A DNA stretch of 64,000 nucleotides from Myxocyprinus asiaticus (taxonomy: Eukaryota; Chordata; Actinopteri; Cypriniformes; Catostomidae): the NCBI RefSeq assembly GCF_019703515.2, contig NC_059393.1, positions 11,302,001-11,366,000 of the forward strand, given 5' to 3'. The notes below the pieces were generated by a model. The model saw nothing but the letters and a program-made list of their open reading frames with translations, was not told the origin of the DNA and made no database searches. The number at the start of each line of letters is the position of its first letter. The first letter of the stretch is position 1. Below are positions 1 through 12,796 of the stretch, in pieces. The position numbers and the translations under genes are program-made.

Positions 1-194
1 ATTCCAAACATTTTATAAAATGTAGTTACTGTGTACATATTGTTCTGTGAAACTACAATGAGAATTGCATTTGTTGCTACAAACATTAGGGTTAAGGATA
101 GGTTTATGGTTAGGGGTAAGGATAGGGTCAGGGTCACTGCTGATCTCAATAAAATAAAGTATGGAGGCCCTTAGTGAACAAGGAAGGAATTTAC

Positions 195-700
195 TTCTGA
201 AATAGTCTTGCCCTCCCTTGCAATAGTTCTGCGTTTCTCACAAAAAGGTTTGCATTCCCTTGCAATAATATGCATTCCCTCACAATAGTTTTGCGTTCTC
301 ACAAAAAGTTTTGCAATCTCCCTCGCCTTAGCATGCATTCCCTCACAATAGTTTTGTGTTCTTTCACCAAAAGTTTTGCATTCCCTTGCAACAGGGAAAA
401 ATCAGTTTGCTCACAAATTTTTCGTTCCCTCACAGTAGTTTGCATTTCCTCACAATAACATTTGCAGTTCTTCGCAATAAGTTTAACATTCCCTCCTAAA
501 AGGTTTTGTGTTCTCTCAAAATGTTTTTCATTACCTTGCAGTAAGTTTTGCGTTCCCTCAAAAGTTTGTGTTCTCTCACAAATAGTTTTCAGTTCCCTCA
601 CAATAGTTTGTTTTTGCTCACAATAGTTTGCATTCCCTCACAAAACATTTTAGATTCCCTCACAATAATTTTGGGTTCCCACGCAATAGCTTTATCCTTC
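195..700. repeat. degenerate minisatellite, about 20-25 bp unit
   Basis: Variants of 'TTTTGCATTCCCTCACAAT' recur more than fifteen times with small indels. The reading frames on both strands across this stretch (about 270-600) come from the repeat and show no protein-like composition beyond it. Confidence 0.8.
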
Positions 701-3159
701 CATTACTACAATTAACCATAGTTTTAATACAGTAACCATAATTTAACCATATTTGTAGTAAAACCATGATAATAATATAGGAAAACCAAAACTATGGTAA
801 CAAAAATCATAATCATTCTGCCAAAAAAACATGGTTAGTTTTACTACAGTAACACCATGGTAAATTTGTGGTACATGTACAGTATAGTGGCTTTCTAAAA
901 AAAGACAAGTATTGCTTTACTGGCATGCTTTCCTCATCCAAAACTTTTTAAACAAACAATTTCATCCTTTTAAAAAGAGCAGATGCACAAAAGATTAATG
1001 TAACCTTTCATGATCTCATTAATATACATAGCTATTTGTACGTTAATATTTGTAATTTTTAACTAATCCATTAAAAATATATTTGAATACACGAATCGAT
1101 TATAAATATATTTGTACATTTTTACTGTTATAGATATTTTACCTCCATTAACTCTACCCCAACCTCTAAACATAACCACATTTCAACAATGTAAAAACAT
1201 GTAACAAGTAGATTAATGTACAGTAGCAATTATTTTTGTTACAATATATTAATTTATATATATTTTACAGCCGCTAATCCCACATCTACTCCTAAACCTA
1301 ACCATAACTTTTTATTAAGCATATAAAACATGTAACAGGCTGATAAATTTAATCACAATCATTTATTCATAAAAATGGCAAAATGTTGTACAAAAGTAGT
1401 CCAAAGGGTGATGCGCTGCATCAGATGTGCTCCCTGATGGCATACAATAGCATTGTATAAAGTGCAGAGTTGTATTTAAATTATTAATCGCTGTAAATCT
1501 TCTACTGATGCACTCCAGAACGCCACTGTCATATATCATTCAAACATATACATCGCAGAATTCGGCAGTCACAAACGGTCACGAGACACTTGAAAGCCAA
1601 TGAGCATTCGACATCCCTGCCATAAAACCGCTGGTCGTAATGCTTGAGGCGGCAGTTTTTGAATTTTGAAAACAAAACCAACGCGTGTTGACGGTTACTG
1701 CGGGCGTAACGGCAGATGGAGACGGACATCGTTGAATAAAAGGCTTGAATTTGGGTCTGTTCTTCACAGAAAGAAGCCTGAAGATTTGGATTATAGCTAA
1801 CAAATGTATGGATTAATTTGATTGTTGTTTAATGGTGCTTTTTGTGGTTTATTTTGTTTTTTGGCATATTCCGAAAACTCCTTTTGTGTCCCATGACAAA
1901 CAAAAATACAATTAAATGTTTAATAAATGATTAAACGATTACAGAGTTTTAATTCGTTTTAACATTTTAAAATGTAGTCTTGGTTAAAGTGATATAATCC
2001 TTTAAAATGTTGTATAGGGCTGCAGAAATCACACAGAACTGAATGAAATTGATAAAATTGAATATTATAATGTCTTACTGCATTAAATAAACGTGATGGC
2101 ATTTAACTGATCTCACTGATTATAAACTAAATGTAATTAACTGATTAATTCTATGAATTATTCAATATTAATCAATTCAAACAGTACACATTTACAACAA
2201 TAAACATTTTTACATTTCTGGAGGTGTTAATATGTAAAATGATGACGTTTACATGCTGTCAATATGTCAGTATTGTACATTTCGGTGTCTATGCAAACAT
2301 AAGAGAATGTACATTTGCTAGAACCAAATTTTACGTTAGAGTACATACGAGTTCTCATGAGATCACGTTGAACCTTTACCTCCAGACATGCCACAAGACA
2401 AAGAAAGAATGTAGCATGCTGCTGAAACCAAGGCATTTGCTTTTATCTGCAGTTCATTGAAGTCATAACTGATGAGTATTTGGCTGTAAACTCCACCTCA
2501 TAATGACATAAGCACTACGTATCTTCATTATACAATCTCCAGAGACATTCTCTGTATCATCAAAAACAATCATCTAAAAACAAAGAAATTTGTCTGGCAC
2601 AAAAAGGATTTCCACAAGTAAGCAATTGGTTTAAAGAAAGGACACACATCAAGAATGAGTTTTAAGCTCTTTCTCTCCAAGGCCACAGGCCACTCAAACT
2701 GGTGGTTTGATTCAGACGCAAGGCAGTGTAAAAAGCGACTTTGTGCAAGATAATTATGCAGCCAGGGAGAAAGCCTGCTGGGAAGAGACAACTCCTCCAC
2801 TTTGGCCCAATCTGCAACACGTAAGAGATAGTAACTTCTCAAAACTAGTCTAAAACCAACTTTTCCTCCCCACAACTTGCATCACTCCTGCGTTTGACAT
2901 CTGCTTTTGAGTGTTACACTGAAGAAAGAAAGTCATGAGTTTGGAACAACATGAGCAAATGATGATATCATTTTTATCCATTTAAAATGATTTCCAAACT
3001 GTGATTGAGGACTGTATCCATCAACTGTTGCCAAACAATTTTTCACAAATATGTTTGCAGACAAACATCTGGTTGGCTGCTGCACTTTAAATCAGTGTTT
3101 CACAACCGTTTTGTCTTGTGTTGCCACAGCCCAATCAGTAAGGCTCAGATATGGTGCCT

Positions 3160-3420
3160 TGGTACTGCCATGCAATGAAAAAAATTAAAAAGGCAATTCT
3201 GACTTGATATCTTGCAATTGCATGATCTAAAGTGGCTACTGCATGATATAATGTCACAATTGTGTGATATAAACTCACAATTGTAAGAGAAAGTCGCAAT
3301 TGTGAGCTTAATTCACGCAAATACAACTTTTCCTCGTAATTAGAAGAATTGAAAATTACGTTCATTTGTGCATTAACTGTGTCCTTGTTGAATGTCTGGC
3401 ACATTTCTATATTTCAGTGA
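3160..3420. repeat. degenerate 'TCACAATTGTGAG' repeat, block 1
   Basis: Short palindromic words of the type TCACAATTGTGA and GATATAAACTCACAATTG recur every 20-35 bases. A second block of the same repeat lies at 4215-4440. Both are inside the lpar3 intron. Confidence 0.6.
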
Positions 3421-4214
3421 CACACTCCTTTTATACGCATGGAAAATTTGATTATCGTCAGGATTTAGATGTAGGCTCCATTAAATTATAGAGGATGTAA
3501 GCATTATTAATCATTTTCATCTATTGGCACACAAATCATGGCTAGTATTAACAGTGATTGTATTGGCACGCACTTCAATTCTACCGGTCGATTTTTATTT
3601 TGAAAAATTAAATTCATTTATTGAAACACAAAAAATAAAATAAAATATTTCTAAATTGAAATTACACTTCAAACTAAAAGAAAATATACTCAAAATAACA
3701 AAGTGCTCAAAAATGTATAGCAATTCCAAACATTTTATCCTCTCCAACTTCTTCCACCGGCCTGTTTTGCAGTGACTTAAAAATCACTATGATAACAGGT
3801 GGAAAATTCCATTACAAATTAGACTATAAGTACAACTGTAAATTTAAATGACCTATGGATAGTTTAACACAGATCTTATCATTTTTGCTTTATAAAATGG
3901 CTACGGCAGTGATTGTCAGGAACTAATTTTATGTTTCACTATATTAACAGAGTTTGGACATGAACTTTATTACCTTCTGCTGGTGAAATCTCCAAACTGC
4001 AAATGCAGGAATTGAGTTTAAACTTTGCGTGCTGAGTTAAGACGTGGTTTTCAAACGTCTTAGCGCAATGACCTATTTCTCAGGAAAACAGCAAATTGCA
4101 CTTTGCGCCACTTCATTCACATACAACACACCCACAGTTTGTGCACATATACCCACAATAGCGCAAACAATTTCACCCACGCCCATGCAATTAGAATTAG
4201 CACTCTCACGATAG

Positions 4215-4440
4215 CTGGATAAGACGTAGCGCATAGCCTGCAATTGCAAAAAATAAAGTACAAAAATAAAGTTGTGATTGCACACAAAGTCGCAACTGCA
4301 AAAAAATTAACTTGAAATTGTGAGAAAAAAGGTTGCATTTGCAAGGTTTTACAGACTTTATATCTTGCAACTGCGAGTTTATATCTCACAATTTCTACTT
4401 TATTTCTCACAATTGTGAGATGTAAGTCAGAATTACCCGT
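4215..4440. repeat. degenerate 'TCACAATTGTGAG' repeat, block 2
   Basis: Same word family as the block at 3160 (TTGCAACTGCGAG, TCTCACAATTTC, CACAATTGTGAGATG). Probably a decayed minisatellite or two ends of one element. Confidence 0.55.
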
Positions 4441-5858
4441 TTTATTTTTATTCCGTGGCAGGATCTGGCTTCCATAGTCAGGTACATCTCTTTATCAGCA
4501 TCAGATCAGAAATGTGCTCCTTTTAACACATTATAATGGATATCATTTCACATTATCATTATGATTAAAGTCACTTTTATACTAAAAACAATCAATACTT
4601 TGGAAACAACAGCACAAGGAGCACATAAATTATGCTACAAGTGTCAAACACACGTGAACTTATACATTAAACACAAAAAGCAACTTTAAAAGCATGAGAT
4701 TAATTGTGATTAGTTATTTTAATCTATTAGTAGTTTTATAAAATGTTTGAATCAACTGACAGCCCTAATATATATAAGTTGTAATTTCTTTTATGTTAAA
4801 CAAAGCAAAATCAAAATCTTCCAAAGCAGCCCAAGGATATGTGTACCCCCATTTGGGAATCACTGCTTTAGATTTCTACTGAAAGACAGAGCAAAACAAA
4901 AAGTAGCCGAAAACCACCCTTCCATATTTTGATAACATCAGCTAATGCAAGCGTGGGAGGGGTTTCGTGCATTGTGTCTCATAGTGCATTAACATTTCAG
5001 AATACCCCATTCAACTCAGATGGGTTATCTTGTCTGGTGAGTGTGATATGTGTGAAAAGCAATCCTTAATCAAAAGATTTCACAGCAGGTACAAAACATA
5101 ATCAATGTGTAGTAAGGAATGCTTAAAGGCACTTTTCAAGTTTAATATCTCGTGCTCAATCCTAACTTTCATGAAGACTAGATGTATATCACACAACTAC
5201 AATAAATGTTTTCTTTCTGTCCTTACTTAACAGGAAAAGAGTTTACTTCTTCAATCTAAATATTTGCCATGTCTGGACCAAAGTCGCGGAGATATTTTTT
5301 ACCCACTCTGTCCTGCATCAAACTTTTTTATGGGTGGGTGGCAAGTTTGCAAGAAACATGAGATCTTTGTTTGTGAGTAAAGATTAAATGGACATATTCA
5401 TCAGTCTGGGAGTCTTTATCATGTTTAAAAGAATAAGGCGTGGACTTTGGACAGCTCATCAGAGTTCTGGTGTCTTGTGGGAAAACTATAAAGCACCATA
5501 CCCTGTAATTGCCATTGAACTTTGAGTGACTGAGGAGTCACGTTTTCCCCGAAGGTTAACACCTCATGCTGACTGATACATTTCAGAGTCTGGAAAGTGT
5601 GTGGGGGTTCAACGTGCTGTTTTTGAGAAATCAAGGCTCTTCCCATGTTTTGTCATGCTGCTTGTAGTAAGAAATATACTTTGTATGTCATTAAGCTCCA
5701 TAATAACTCACTAATCCAATTCTGTTATAATAAAGTACTAGTTAATGTCTTGGATATTCATCCAACATATAAAATTATTTTCCAGTTTCTATGATAATTA
5801 GTTTCAGTTTCTATTTATTGAGCAGCCCTATTACCAAGTAAATCTCATTAGAACTTAC

Positions 5859-6600
5859 CCAGTACAGTCATCACAGTTTTGATCAGCTTGATCGGCGTCC
5901 TTTTGCGATTCATAGATCCAGTGGTGTGTGCCTTCAAGACGGCCGTTTTCCTCATCACATAGATGTATATTCTTAAGTATATGGACACCATAATGAGAAA
6001 AAGCACTAAGTTGGACACAGACCAGAAGATCAGATAGCTCCGGCTAAAGATGGGTGCTAGCTTGGAGCACAGGTCCAGACTACAAATACAATTCCAGCCC
6101 AAACTAGGCACCGTTCCCATGAATAAAGAGATTCCCCAAACTAGGGCAATCAGTAGGGTCACCCTGCGTTTGGTGAGGTTACTGTGAACTTTCCAGTTCA
6201 TGACTGAGATGTAGCGCTCAAGAGCAATCACCAGGAGGTTGGTCAGCGATGCAGAGAGACTTGCATCCAGCAAACCCTGCCGGAAGAAGTAGCCTTGCAC
6301 GGTCAGTTCGCGGGATATTTTCCCTGTGTTGAACATGAGATACACATAAGCGATCCCGGCGAGAAAGTCTGAGGCAGCTAGGTTGGAGAGGAGATAGTAG
6401 AAAGGGTAGTGAAACCTCCTGTTGGTGATCACTGCAGTGATTACCATGGCGTTGGCCACTAAGATGAAGCAACAGCAGATGAATCCAACACACTGAACCA
6501 GGATGAGCTGCGTTTGGTCCCATTCATCCGAAGTTATGTTGCTGTTGTTGTAGAAAAAGCCCATAAGCTGGTCATAGTAGCAAATGTTGTACCTGGCCAT
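5859..6600 (-). CDS. lpar3: lysophosphatidic acid receptor 3, coding exon 1 (TM1-TM5 and start of TM6)
   Basis: This exon encodes the first 247 residues plus one base of the next codon of a class A GPCR that senses extracellular lysophosphatidic acid at the plasma membrane and signals through G proteins. Visible are N-glycosylation sites NNS and NIT (18-23), TM1 (31-57), NLAASD with Asp78 in TM2, Arg107-Gln108 at the TM3 site where Gln marks LPA rather than S1P binding, ERY at 128-130, the SLGWNC loop, TM5 (190-214), and KTVMTVLG entering TM6. It stops at a GTAAGT donor (5858-5857), the position where LPA1-3 genes are interrupted. The N-terminus (CYYDQLMGFFYNNSN) fits LPAR3 and LPAR2 best; mcoln2 next door decides for LPAR3, as in human. 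The start is the first ATG after an acceptor at 6616-6617. The exon shows no damage. Confidence 0.88.
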
Positions 6601-6615
6601 CTTTAGACAAAACCA

Positions 6616-7691
6616 CTGTCAGTGGAAAGGAGACAAAAATAAGGGTAATGTTTGGAAAAACAAACCTATAAAGATTGTCTTTCTAAATTAGCCATTCAAA
6701 AGATATACCATACTTAATACAGAATAGGATAGCCTACTATATAATGTAAAAGACTGAAAAATTGAATACATGAAGTTGGACTTAGAGCCTTCTGATTTAA
6801 GATGTGTTAATGACTTGATTTGAGTTGTTCAGACTGAAATGATTAAGAGTTATTATTGGAACAAAACACAGCATTCAATGCTTTTTTATAATACATACAA
6901 AACAAATTGCTTTAATTTCAAAAACAGAGATACTACCAAAGCCAATAAAATGAAGGGGGATTTCAACCTTTGACTCTGTTCTATACTTAATACATGACCA
7001 AATGAGTGAAACATTACAATAAAGTTGTATTTGTTACCAGTGCCGGTCCTCCCTAGGCAAACTAAGCAAGTTGCTTAGGGCCCCCGATCCACCAGGGGGC
7101 CCCCACACTGTCAAAGTCATTATTAGTAGTGTTACAAACATGCTGATGAGGGCCCCCACACAAATTTTTGTTTGTTACCATTAGTTAATGCAATGCAGAA
7201 ATCAGATATATAGCATTATATGAACATAAATACATTTATAGTTCATATATTTGAGCATATATGTACATATAAATATTCACACAAGTATTTGAGAAAATAT
7301 ATGTTACAGATACGTACAAATATGTGACTTTTATATCTATATACGAACATACATTTTACAGATATTGCAATGTATCCAATTTCTGTATGGAAGTTTACAT
7401 TAACAATGCACACTACTTTTACAGCATTTATTAATCTTGGTTAATGTTAGTTTCTACATATACTTTTTTTTTTACATTAAAAGTTGAATGAGTAAACTAA
7501 ACAATGAACAAACGCATTTCAAATGAACTAACATTAAGCAAGATTCATAAATGCTGTAAAACATTGTTGGCTCATGATACCTAATGGATTTACAAGTGTT
7601 AACACAAATAACCTTTTTACAAAGTGTTACCACCACATGTATAAAAGCTTAGCCTATAGAAAATGTGCAGAGACTTTTAAAGCACTCTTAC
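6616..7691 (-). other. lpar3: lpar3 5' UTR intron, non-coding
   Basis: Intron between the putative non-coding exon 1 and the ATG exon. Its acceptor (CACTGACAG) lies 15 bases before the start codon; an alternative AAAG sits right at the ATG. Around 7037-7160 there is a transposon terminus with the motif CTTAGGGCCCCC; a related piece in opposite orientation is at 56640-56690. The rest is A/T-rich without visible genes. Confidence 0.4.
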
Positions 7692-7870
7692 CAGCGATAA
7701 TGACTCGTCAGTTTCTCAGTCCGCTCTCCATTCGAAACCCGGAGTTTCTCTCAGACACAACGCGACTCTTGGCGAAGTATCCAAGTGTTTGCTGAAGTTT
7801 GACCGTGAGTTAGGGAGGAGAGAGGGAGGAATAGACTGCAGCTCAGGGCGTGGATAGCGCGCACTGGCCG
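7692..7870 (-). other. lpar3: putative lpar3 non-coding first exon and promoter-proximal region
   Basis: On the minus strand a G/C-richer, purine-rich segment ends at a good donor, CTG|GTAAGAGTG (exon end 7692). It is the only strong candidate for the 5' UTR exon that lpar genes carry upstream of the ATG exon. The upstream limit is a guess and no TATA box is evident. Transcript data would be needed to fix the start. Confidence 0.4.
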
Positions 7871-8359
7871 CAAGTATACTGCTGGTTTCAGTTGTGCTAA
7901 TAAAGAAAAGAAAACGTTAAAGTGATATGGTATTCATTAAAGCGATAACGCAGAATTGTGCATTTGACTTAACCGCGAGCCGATGAATAAAACAAGTAGT
8001 ATAATTACACGTGTCATCGGTATGAAAATAAATGAGGCGCTAATAGGAAATGCTTTAATCCAGTGTGGCTTTATTGCGTAACATTACACAACGTTACGCA
8101 GGTGTGTAAAATAAAGGTGGGCCAAAACAAGTAATCTGGAGGGGGAAAGCGCCTTCTGCTCCAAACAAAATACTAATATGTGCTACTCCAAAAAAAAAAA
8201 AAAAAAAAAAAAAAAAAGGACAATTGGTACAATTTTTTTTCTTAATGTTATCATACAGAAATCTAATATATGGCCATATATTAAGACATTTATAATCTGT
8301 TAGTTCATATATTTTGAGCATATATACATATGTAAATTCCACTGCTATTAAGGAATATC
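7871..8359. other. intergenic, no gene seen
   Basis: Contains an A-homopolymer at about 8189-8217 and A/T-rich flank. I see no protein-like reading frame; the minus-strand frame at 8094-8387 runs through the homopolymer. Confidence 0.6.
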
Positions 8360-8610
8360 CACTCACTGAGCACTTTATTAGGAACACTATGGTGCTACAG
8401 AATTAAAGTGCCCAAAGTGGTCTTCTACTGTTGTAGCCCATTCGCTTCAAGGTTGGAAATGTTTTGCATTCTAAGATGCTCTTCTGCTCACTACAGTTGT
8501 ACAGAGAGGTTATCTGAGTTACCGTAGCCTTTCTGTCAGTTCGAACCAGTCTGTCCATTCTCTGGTGATCTCTCTCATCAACAAGGCGTTTCCGTCTGCA
8601 GAACTGCCGC
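8360..8610 (-). mobile_element. Tc1-like element, left part (split by a hAT insertion)
   Basis: Begins with a Tc1-type end (CACTCACTGAGCACTTTAT) whose partner is at 11550-11571. Between the two halves lies a hAT-like insertion. Joined, they give a roughly 570-bp internally deleted element. It keeps only the N-terminal helix-turn-helix part of the transposase, read on the minus strand, and lacks the DDE catalytic region. Confidence 0.8.
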
Positions 8611-11248
8611 CAGAGGTGGAAAGTAACGAATTACAACTACTCTCATTACAGTACTTGAGAATATTTTTCACATATTTTAAGTATAAATAGTACTTTTACT
8701 TGAGTTGATTAAAAATGAAGTATTCAAATTCACTACAGTTATTTTTCACCGCAATTACAAAGTACAAAACAATACATAATATTTATGAATTTTTGGGTAG
8801 AAGAAATTGGCATGACGGAAGCCTGCAGGGCACAGCATCGTGATCACAGCAGCTTGCATAAACTGCCGCCGTTGTCCTCTCTTCTCTAGCTTCTCCGTGA
8901 CTTTCTGCCCTGTCACTATACAAGAACTGATTTTCTGCCAATTTCATTTTATTCTGGAAAGGAACCGTTCATTCAGGTATGAGGGAACCATCTGAACACA
9001 TTTAAACACTGATCAAACTTCACTTGTTGTTAAGCTAGGCAATGTTTTAACTGTGTCAAACATTAACACAATGTGGTTTAACATATTGCATCATGTTGGT
9101 GCCAGACGGGCTGGTTTGAGTATTTCTGTAACTGCTGATCTCATGGGATTTTCACGCACAACAGTCTCTAGAGTTTACTCAGAATGGTACAAAAAACAAA
9201 AAACATCAAGTGAGCGACAGTTCTGTGGATGGAAAGCCTTGTTGATGAGAGTGGCCAACAGAGAATGGCTGACTGAAAAAGTCTACGATAACTCAGATAA
9301 CCACTCTGTACAATTGTGGTGAGAAGAATATAATCTCAGAATGCTATACTGAGATGAGGGTTGACGCTGTTTTGGTGGCACGAGGGGGACCTACACAATA
9401 TTAGGCAGGTGGTTTTAATGTTGTGGCTGATCGGTGTATGTGGAGATATCTTGTTTACTTGCTACTATATGTCTAAAACAAACTTTTAAATACCATGGGA
9501 AGATACAATGCCAGTAGTGTTGGAATGAAATTAACAAATATATCCCCGCATTTCAAAATATGGAGGCAAAAAATGCCCAGGCAACGAGTTCCCATGTTTT
9601 ATTAATAATATCTGATATAGTTTCAATTACATACATTGCGATCTTATTTTGACTTTTCACTAAACATATTTTGTTTTCCCGCCATCCGGCTCCTCGCACC
9701 ATCGTGCGCACAGAAGGGCTCTCTGCTTCTATCAGTCCGCATTAGTTCGGTATGTACTCCTGCGTTAAATTCCATAACCATTCGCCCCTCTTGTTCAAAT
9801 TAAACTGTCCTAGCGGGTAACACTCTCGCTCATGGTGCTGTAGTGTACTGTACTTCCCTGCCCTGCGCTGCTGTTTATCTGTCTGAAAAGCCTCATCCAC
9901 TAGAGGCCAAAAGTGCACAAGGGATGGATGTTATATTAAGAAGGTATGAGAAATCACAATAATAATATCTCAATATGTTAAATAACCACAATGTTAATTA
10001 ATACTTTATTATTACACCTTTAATACAATAATTAATATACAGAACAACCACTTTTAGTGTTTGAATCAATCATATCTCTCACTAAACACTGTGTGAAATG
10101 TTTATTTTTGCCTTATTTTATTCAGTTGGCATGTAGGAGTTGATAACAGTTTGCTTAATAATTTCATTCTATATCTGGATAATTGCTGCAATATCAGAGG
10201 ATAAATTTCCTCCTCTACGATATTGCATTATATTAGTTTTGTACTGTATGTTAACTTAATAGCCAAAATACTTGTACATACGTGAATGAGAATAAACCTG
10301 AAATAGGAATGTGTTTCAGTCCCAATGCACATTATGAAGTTTAGAGACAATTTAGAGACATTTAGAATGTCACAAATGGCTATTTCTATTTAAATAAATG
10401 TATTCTTAAAATGGACTGTTTGTCCAAGAATCCTCTTGCAGCAATGCAGGTCTTTGGCATTTAGAAGCTGCTAGTTTAGGACCTGTGAGGAGTCTATTTC
10501 TCAAACTAGAGACTGTGATTTATTTGTCTTTTTGTCGTGCATCTCGGCTGTCCACTTCCCTCTCTATCCTGGTTGGAGATTATTTTTTCAAAACAGTAAT
10601 GCATGGAATAGTCTTCATCTCTCTAAAACAATAGACTTTAGGAGAAAATAGAATTTCAGGAGAAATGTGTTTCTTTTTGCATATTTTTTATGACCAAATT
10701 TGGACTTGCAAGTGTAAAGAAATTCAACTCAATACCTCAACAAATGGGGAAAAAACATACTATATTGTGATTTGCTCATGATAGCGCAACCATTTTCATT
10801 TGTTCTAATGATAAGACCATTTTCTTGAGTACCAAATAAGCACTTTAGAATGCTTTTGTAAGGAATATGTGACACAGTATATGTTTGCCATCATGGGTTA
10901 AGAAAAATGGAATAAATACCACTTAAAACAAACCGTAATTATAATTTGCAATTAATGATTTTGCCAGTATTTTTGATCAGTTTAATGCATCCTTGGTGAA
11001 AGGAAGCATACATTTTTTTCAAGAACAAAAATGTCTTTGTGTACTAAAAATGGAAGCGTATATACTATATATAATTTTCATAAAGTAACTTGTAATGTAA
11101 TTACTTGAGTAGTTTTTCGGCAAACTACTTATTTACTCTTACATGAGTCATAATACTTCTCAGTACTTCTACTTGTACTCAAGTGAATTATTTCTTCAGT
11201 AGCAGTACTTTTACTGAAGCAAATAAATCAGTACTCTTTCCACCACTG
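8611..11248. mobile_element. non-autonomous hAT-like DNA transposon with 8-bp target duplication
   Basis: Ends are CAGAGGTGGAAAGTA and TACTCTTTCCACCACTG, imperfect inverted repeats. The flanks are ACTGCCGC (8603-8610) and ACTACCGC (11249-11256), an 8-bp duplication with one mismatch, as hAT transposition produces. The 2.6-kb interior has no transposase frame. It contains one further Tc1 half-element. The subterminal repeats of 'TACTTGAGTA' type are familiar from fish hAT elements. Confidence 0.85.
9091..9438 (+). mobile_element. Tc1-derived half element inside the hAT-like element
   Basis: Encodes the transposase N-terminal region (ISVTADLMGFSRTTVSRVY, a helix-turn-helix) and ends in GTTGTGGCTGATCGGTGTA, the same end as the fold-back element at 54255-55007. 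Only one arm is present. The reading frame at 9053-9322 is this fragment, not a gene. Confidence 0.75.
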
Positions 11249-11571
11249 ACTACCGCTCACTGGATGTTTTTTGTTTTGGCACCTATGATTCGGAGTAAAT
11301 TCTAGAGACTGTTATGCGTGAAAATCCCAGGAGATCAGCAGTTACAGAAATACTCACACCAACCCATCTGGCACCAACAATCATGCGACGGTCTAAATCA
11401 CTGAGATAAAAATTTTTCCCCATTCTGATGGTTAATGTGAACATTAACCGAAGCTTCTGACCCATATCTGCATGATTTTATGCACTGCACTGCTGCCACA
11501 CAACTGGCTGATTAGATAATCGCATGAATAAGTAGGTGTACATGTGCACCTAATAAAGTGTTCAGTGAGTG
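11249..11571 (-). mobile_element. Tc1-like element, right part
   Basis: Continues the element interrupted at 8610, after the target duplication. The minus strand encodes a transposase fragment (LGFSRITVSRIYSES) and the outer end is the inverse of the left end. The reading frame at 11283-11465 belongs to it. Confidence 0.8.
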
Positions 11572-12760
11572 TATAAGAGGGAACAATAGGGCTAAAGACA
11601 CACCTTAAGAAAAATGGTCACAAAGTGTATCAAGATTGAAAAAATATATGTTTATATTGAGTACTGATGGAGCAAAATAATTTGTGTGAAAATAAATAAT
11701 AATAATGGAAGTTTTTGATAAAAAAACTTTACCCCACATTTTGTGTAAATATAGGAACAATAGTTATAGGGCAAAATTTGTCAACTTATGCAAATACTTT
11801 TGAGACAGCAAGATGTAACAAATTAAGAAAATGCTTATTCAAAATAACCACTTCAGAAAAGGGTGTGTGGCGTTTCCTGTTAATTTAGTAAATAGACCAA
11901 ATTACCTCAGAATCATACTTTAGACATTGCACGCAATGATCAGGAAAATGTTGCAGTGTATAGTGACAAACAGGTGTTAAAGGGATATTTCACCCAAAAA
12001 TGAAAATTATCTCATCATTTACTCACCCTCATGCTATCCCAGATGTGTTTGGCTTACTTTCTTGGAAGGCTTCAAAAGACATTGATTAAAACACTGGAGT
12101 CATATGGATTACTTTTATGCTGTCTTTGTGATATTTGGACCTTCAGAGTTCTGGCCATCATTTACTTACATTCTATGGACCTACAGAGCTGAAATATTCT
12201 TCCACAAATCCTCATTTGTGTTCTGCTGAAGAGAAAAAGTCACATCTCAGATGGCATGAGGGTGAGAAAATGATCAGAGGATTTTAATTTTGGGGTAAAC
12301 TATCCCTTTAAGGAAAGTACTGTGGTAGTTTGTTGTTGCTCTGTAGTGTTTTGGGAGAAAAGAATATCAAATGTGCCTTTTTATTCTGCCATAAAAAAAT
12401 TTCATTCCCTCATAAAAGATGTTAAGTACAACAAATGAATGATTTAATGAACAAGGTAAATTACAGAACTTGTGCCTGGTTCGTGATTGTGCCTGGATGC
12501 GATTTCACTTCTTATAGAAAGAAGAAGTGAAGCCATGGTCATAAACCATCTTCTTCTGAATTAGGTACTTTTTTTTTTTAGATGGTTAAGAAAGTACCTT
12601 CTGCAAACCTGACTGTTTTTAATAAAGCAAAAAATATTACCAGGTTTCTAGATAGCACTTTAATAATACATTAGATATTCACTGATTCAGTACACACTGG
12701 TAATATGATATCTAATATTAATTTGATTACAAATGCCACCTTAGCAAACAACGTCCTATT

Positions 12761-12796
<36 letters not shown>

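Larger units (their letters stand above)
1..5857 (-). other. lpar3: lpar3 intron (partial), non-coding
   Basis: This stretch lies downstream of the lpar3 donor at 5857-5858 and continues off the left edge. I searched the minus strand for the expected last exon (end of TM6, TM7 with its NPxxY-like motif, C-terminal tail) and did not find it, so it is treated as one long intron. It holds degenerate minisatellites (separate entries), A/T-rich DNA, and a hAT-like terminus near 4680-4765 ending in a form of the common fish 'GACAGCCCT' end. The short reading frames here look spurious. Confidence 0.6.

Noticed and set aside
270..601. Overlapping reading frames on both strands rich in 'RERK', 'CEE' and similar
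   Set aside because: They are produced by the 20-25 bp minisatellite; repetition of the unit explains the composition.
5859..6600. Calling the receptor LPAR2 or LPAR1
   Set aside because: The N-terminus has some LPAR2 flavour, but CYYDQLMGFFYNNSN fits LPAR3 as well and the adjacent mcoln2 reproduces the LPAR3-MCOLN2 pair.
8189..8217. A-homopolymer as a processed-pseudogene poly(A) tail (also 12766-12791)
   Set aside because: No gene-like sequence precedes either run.
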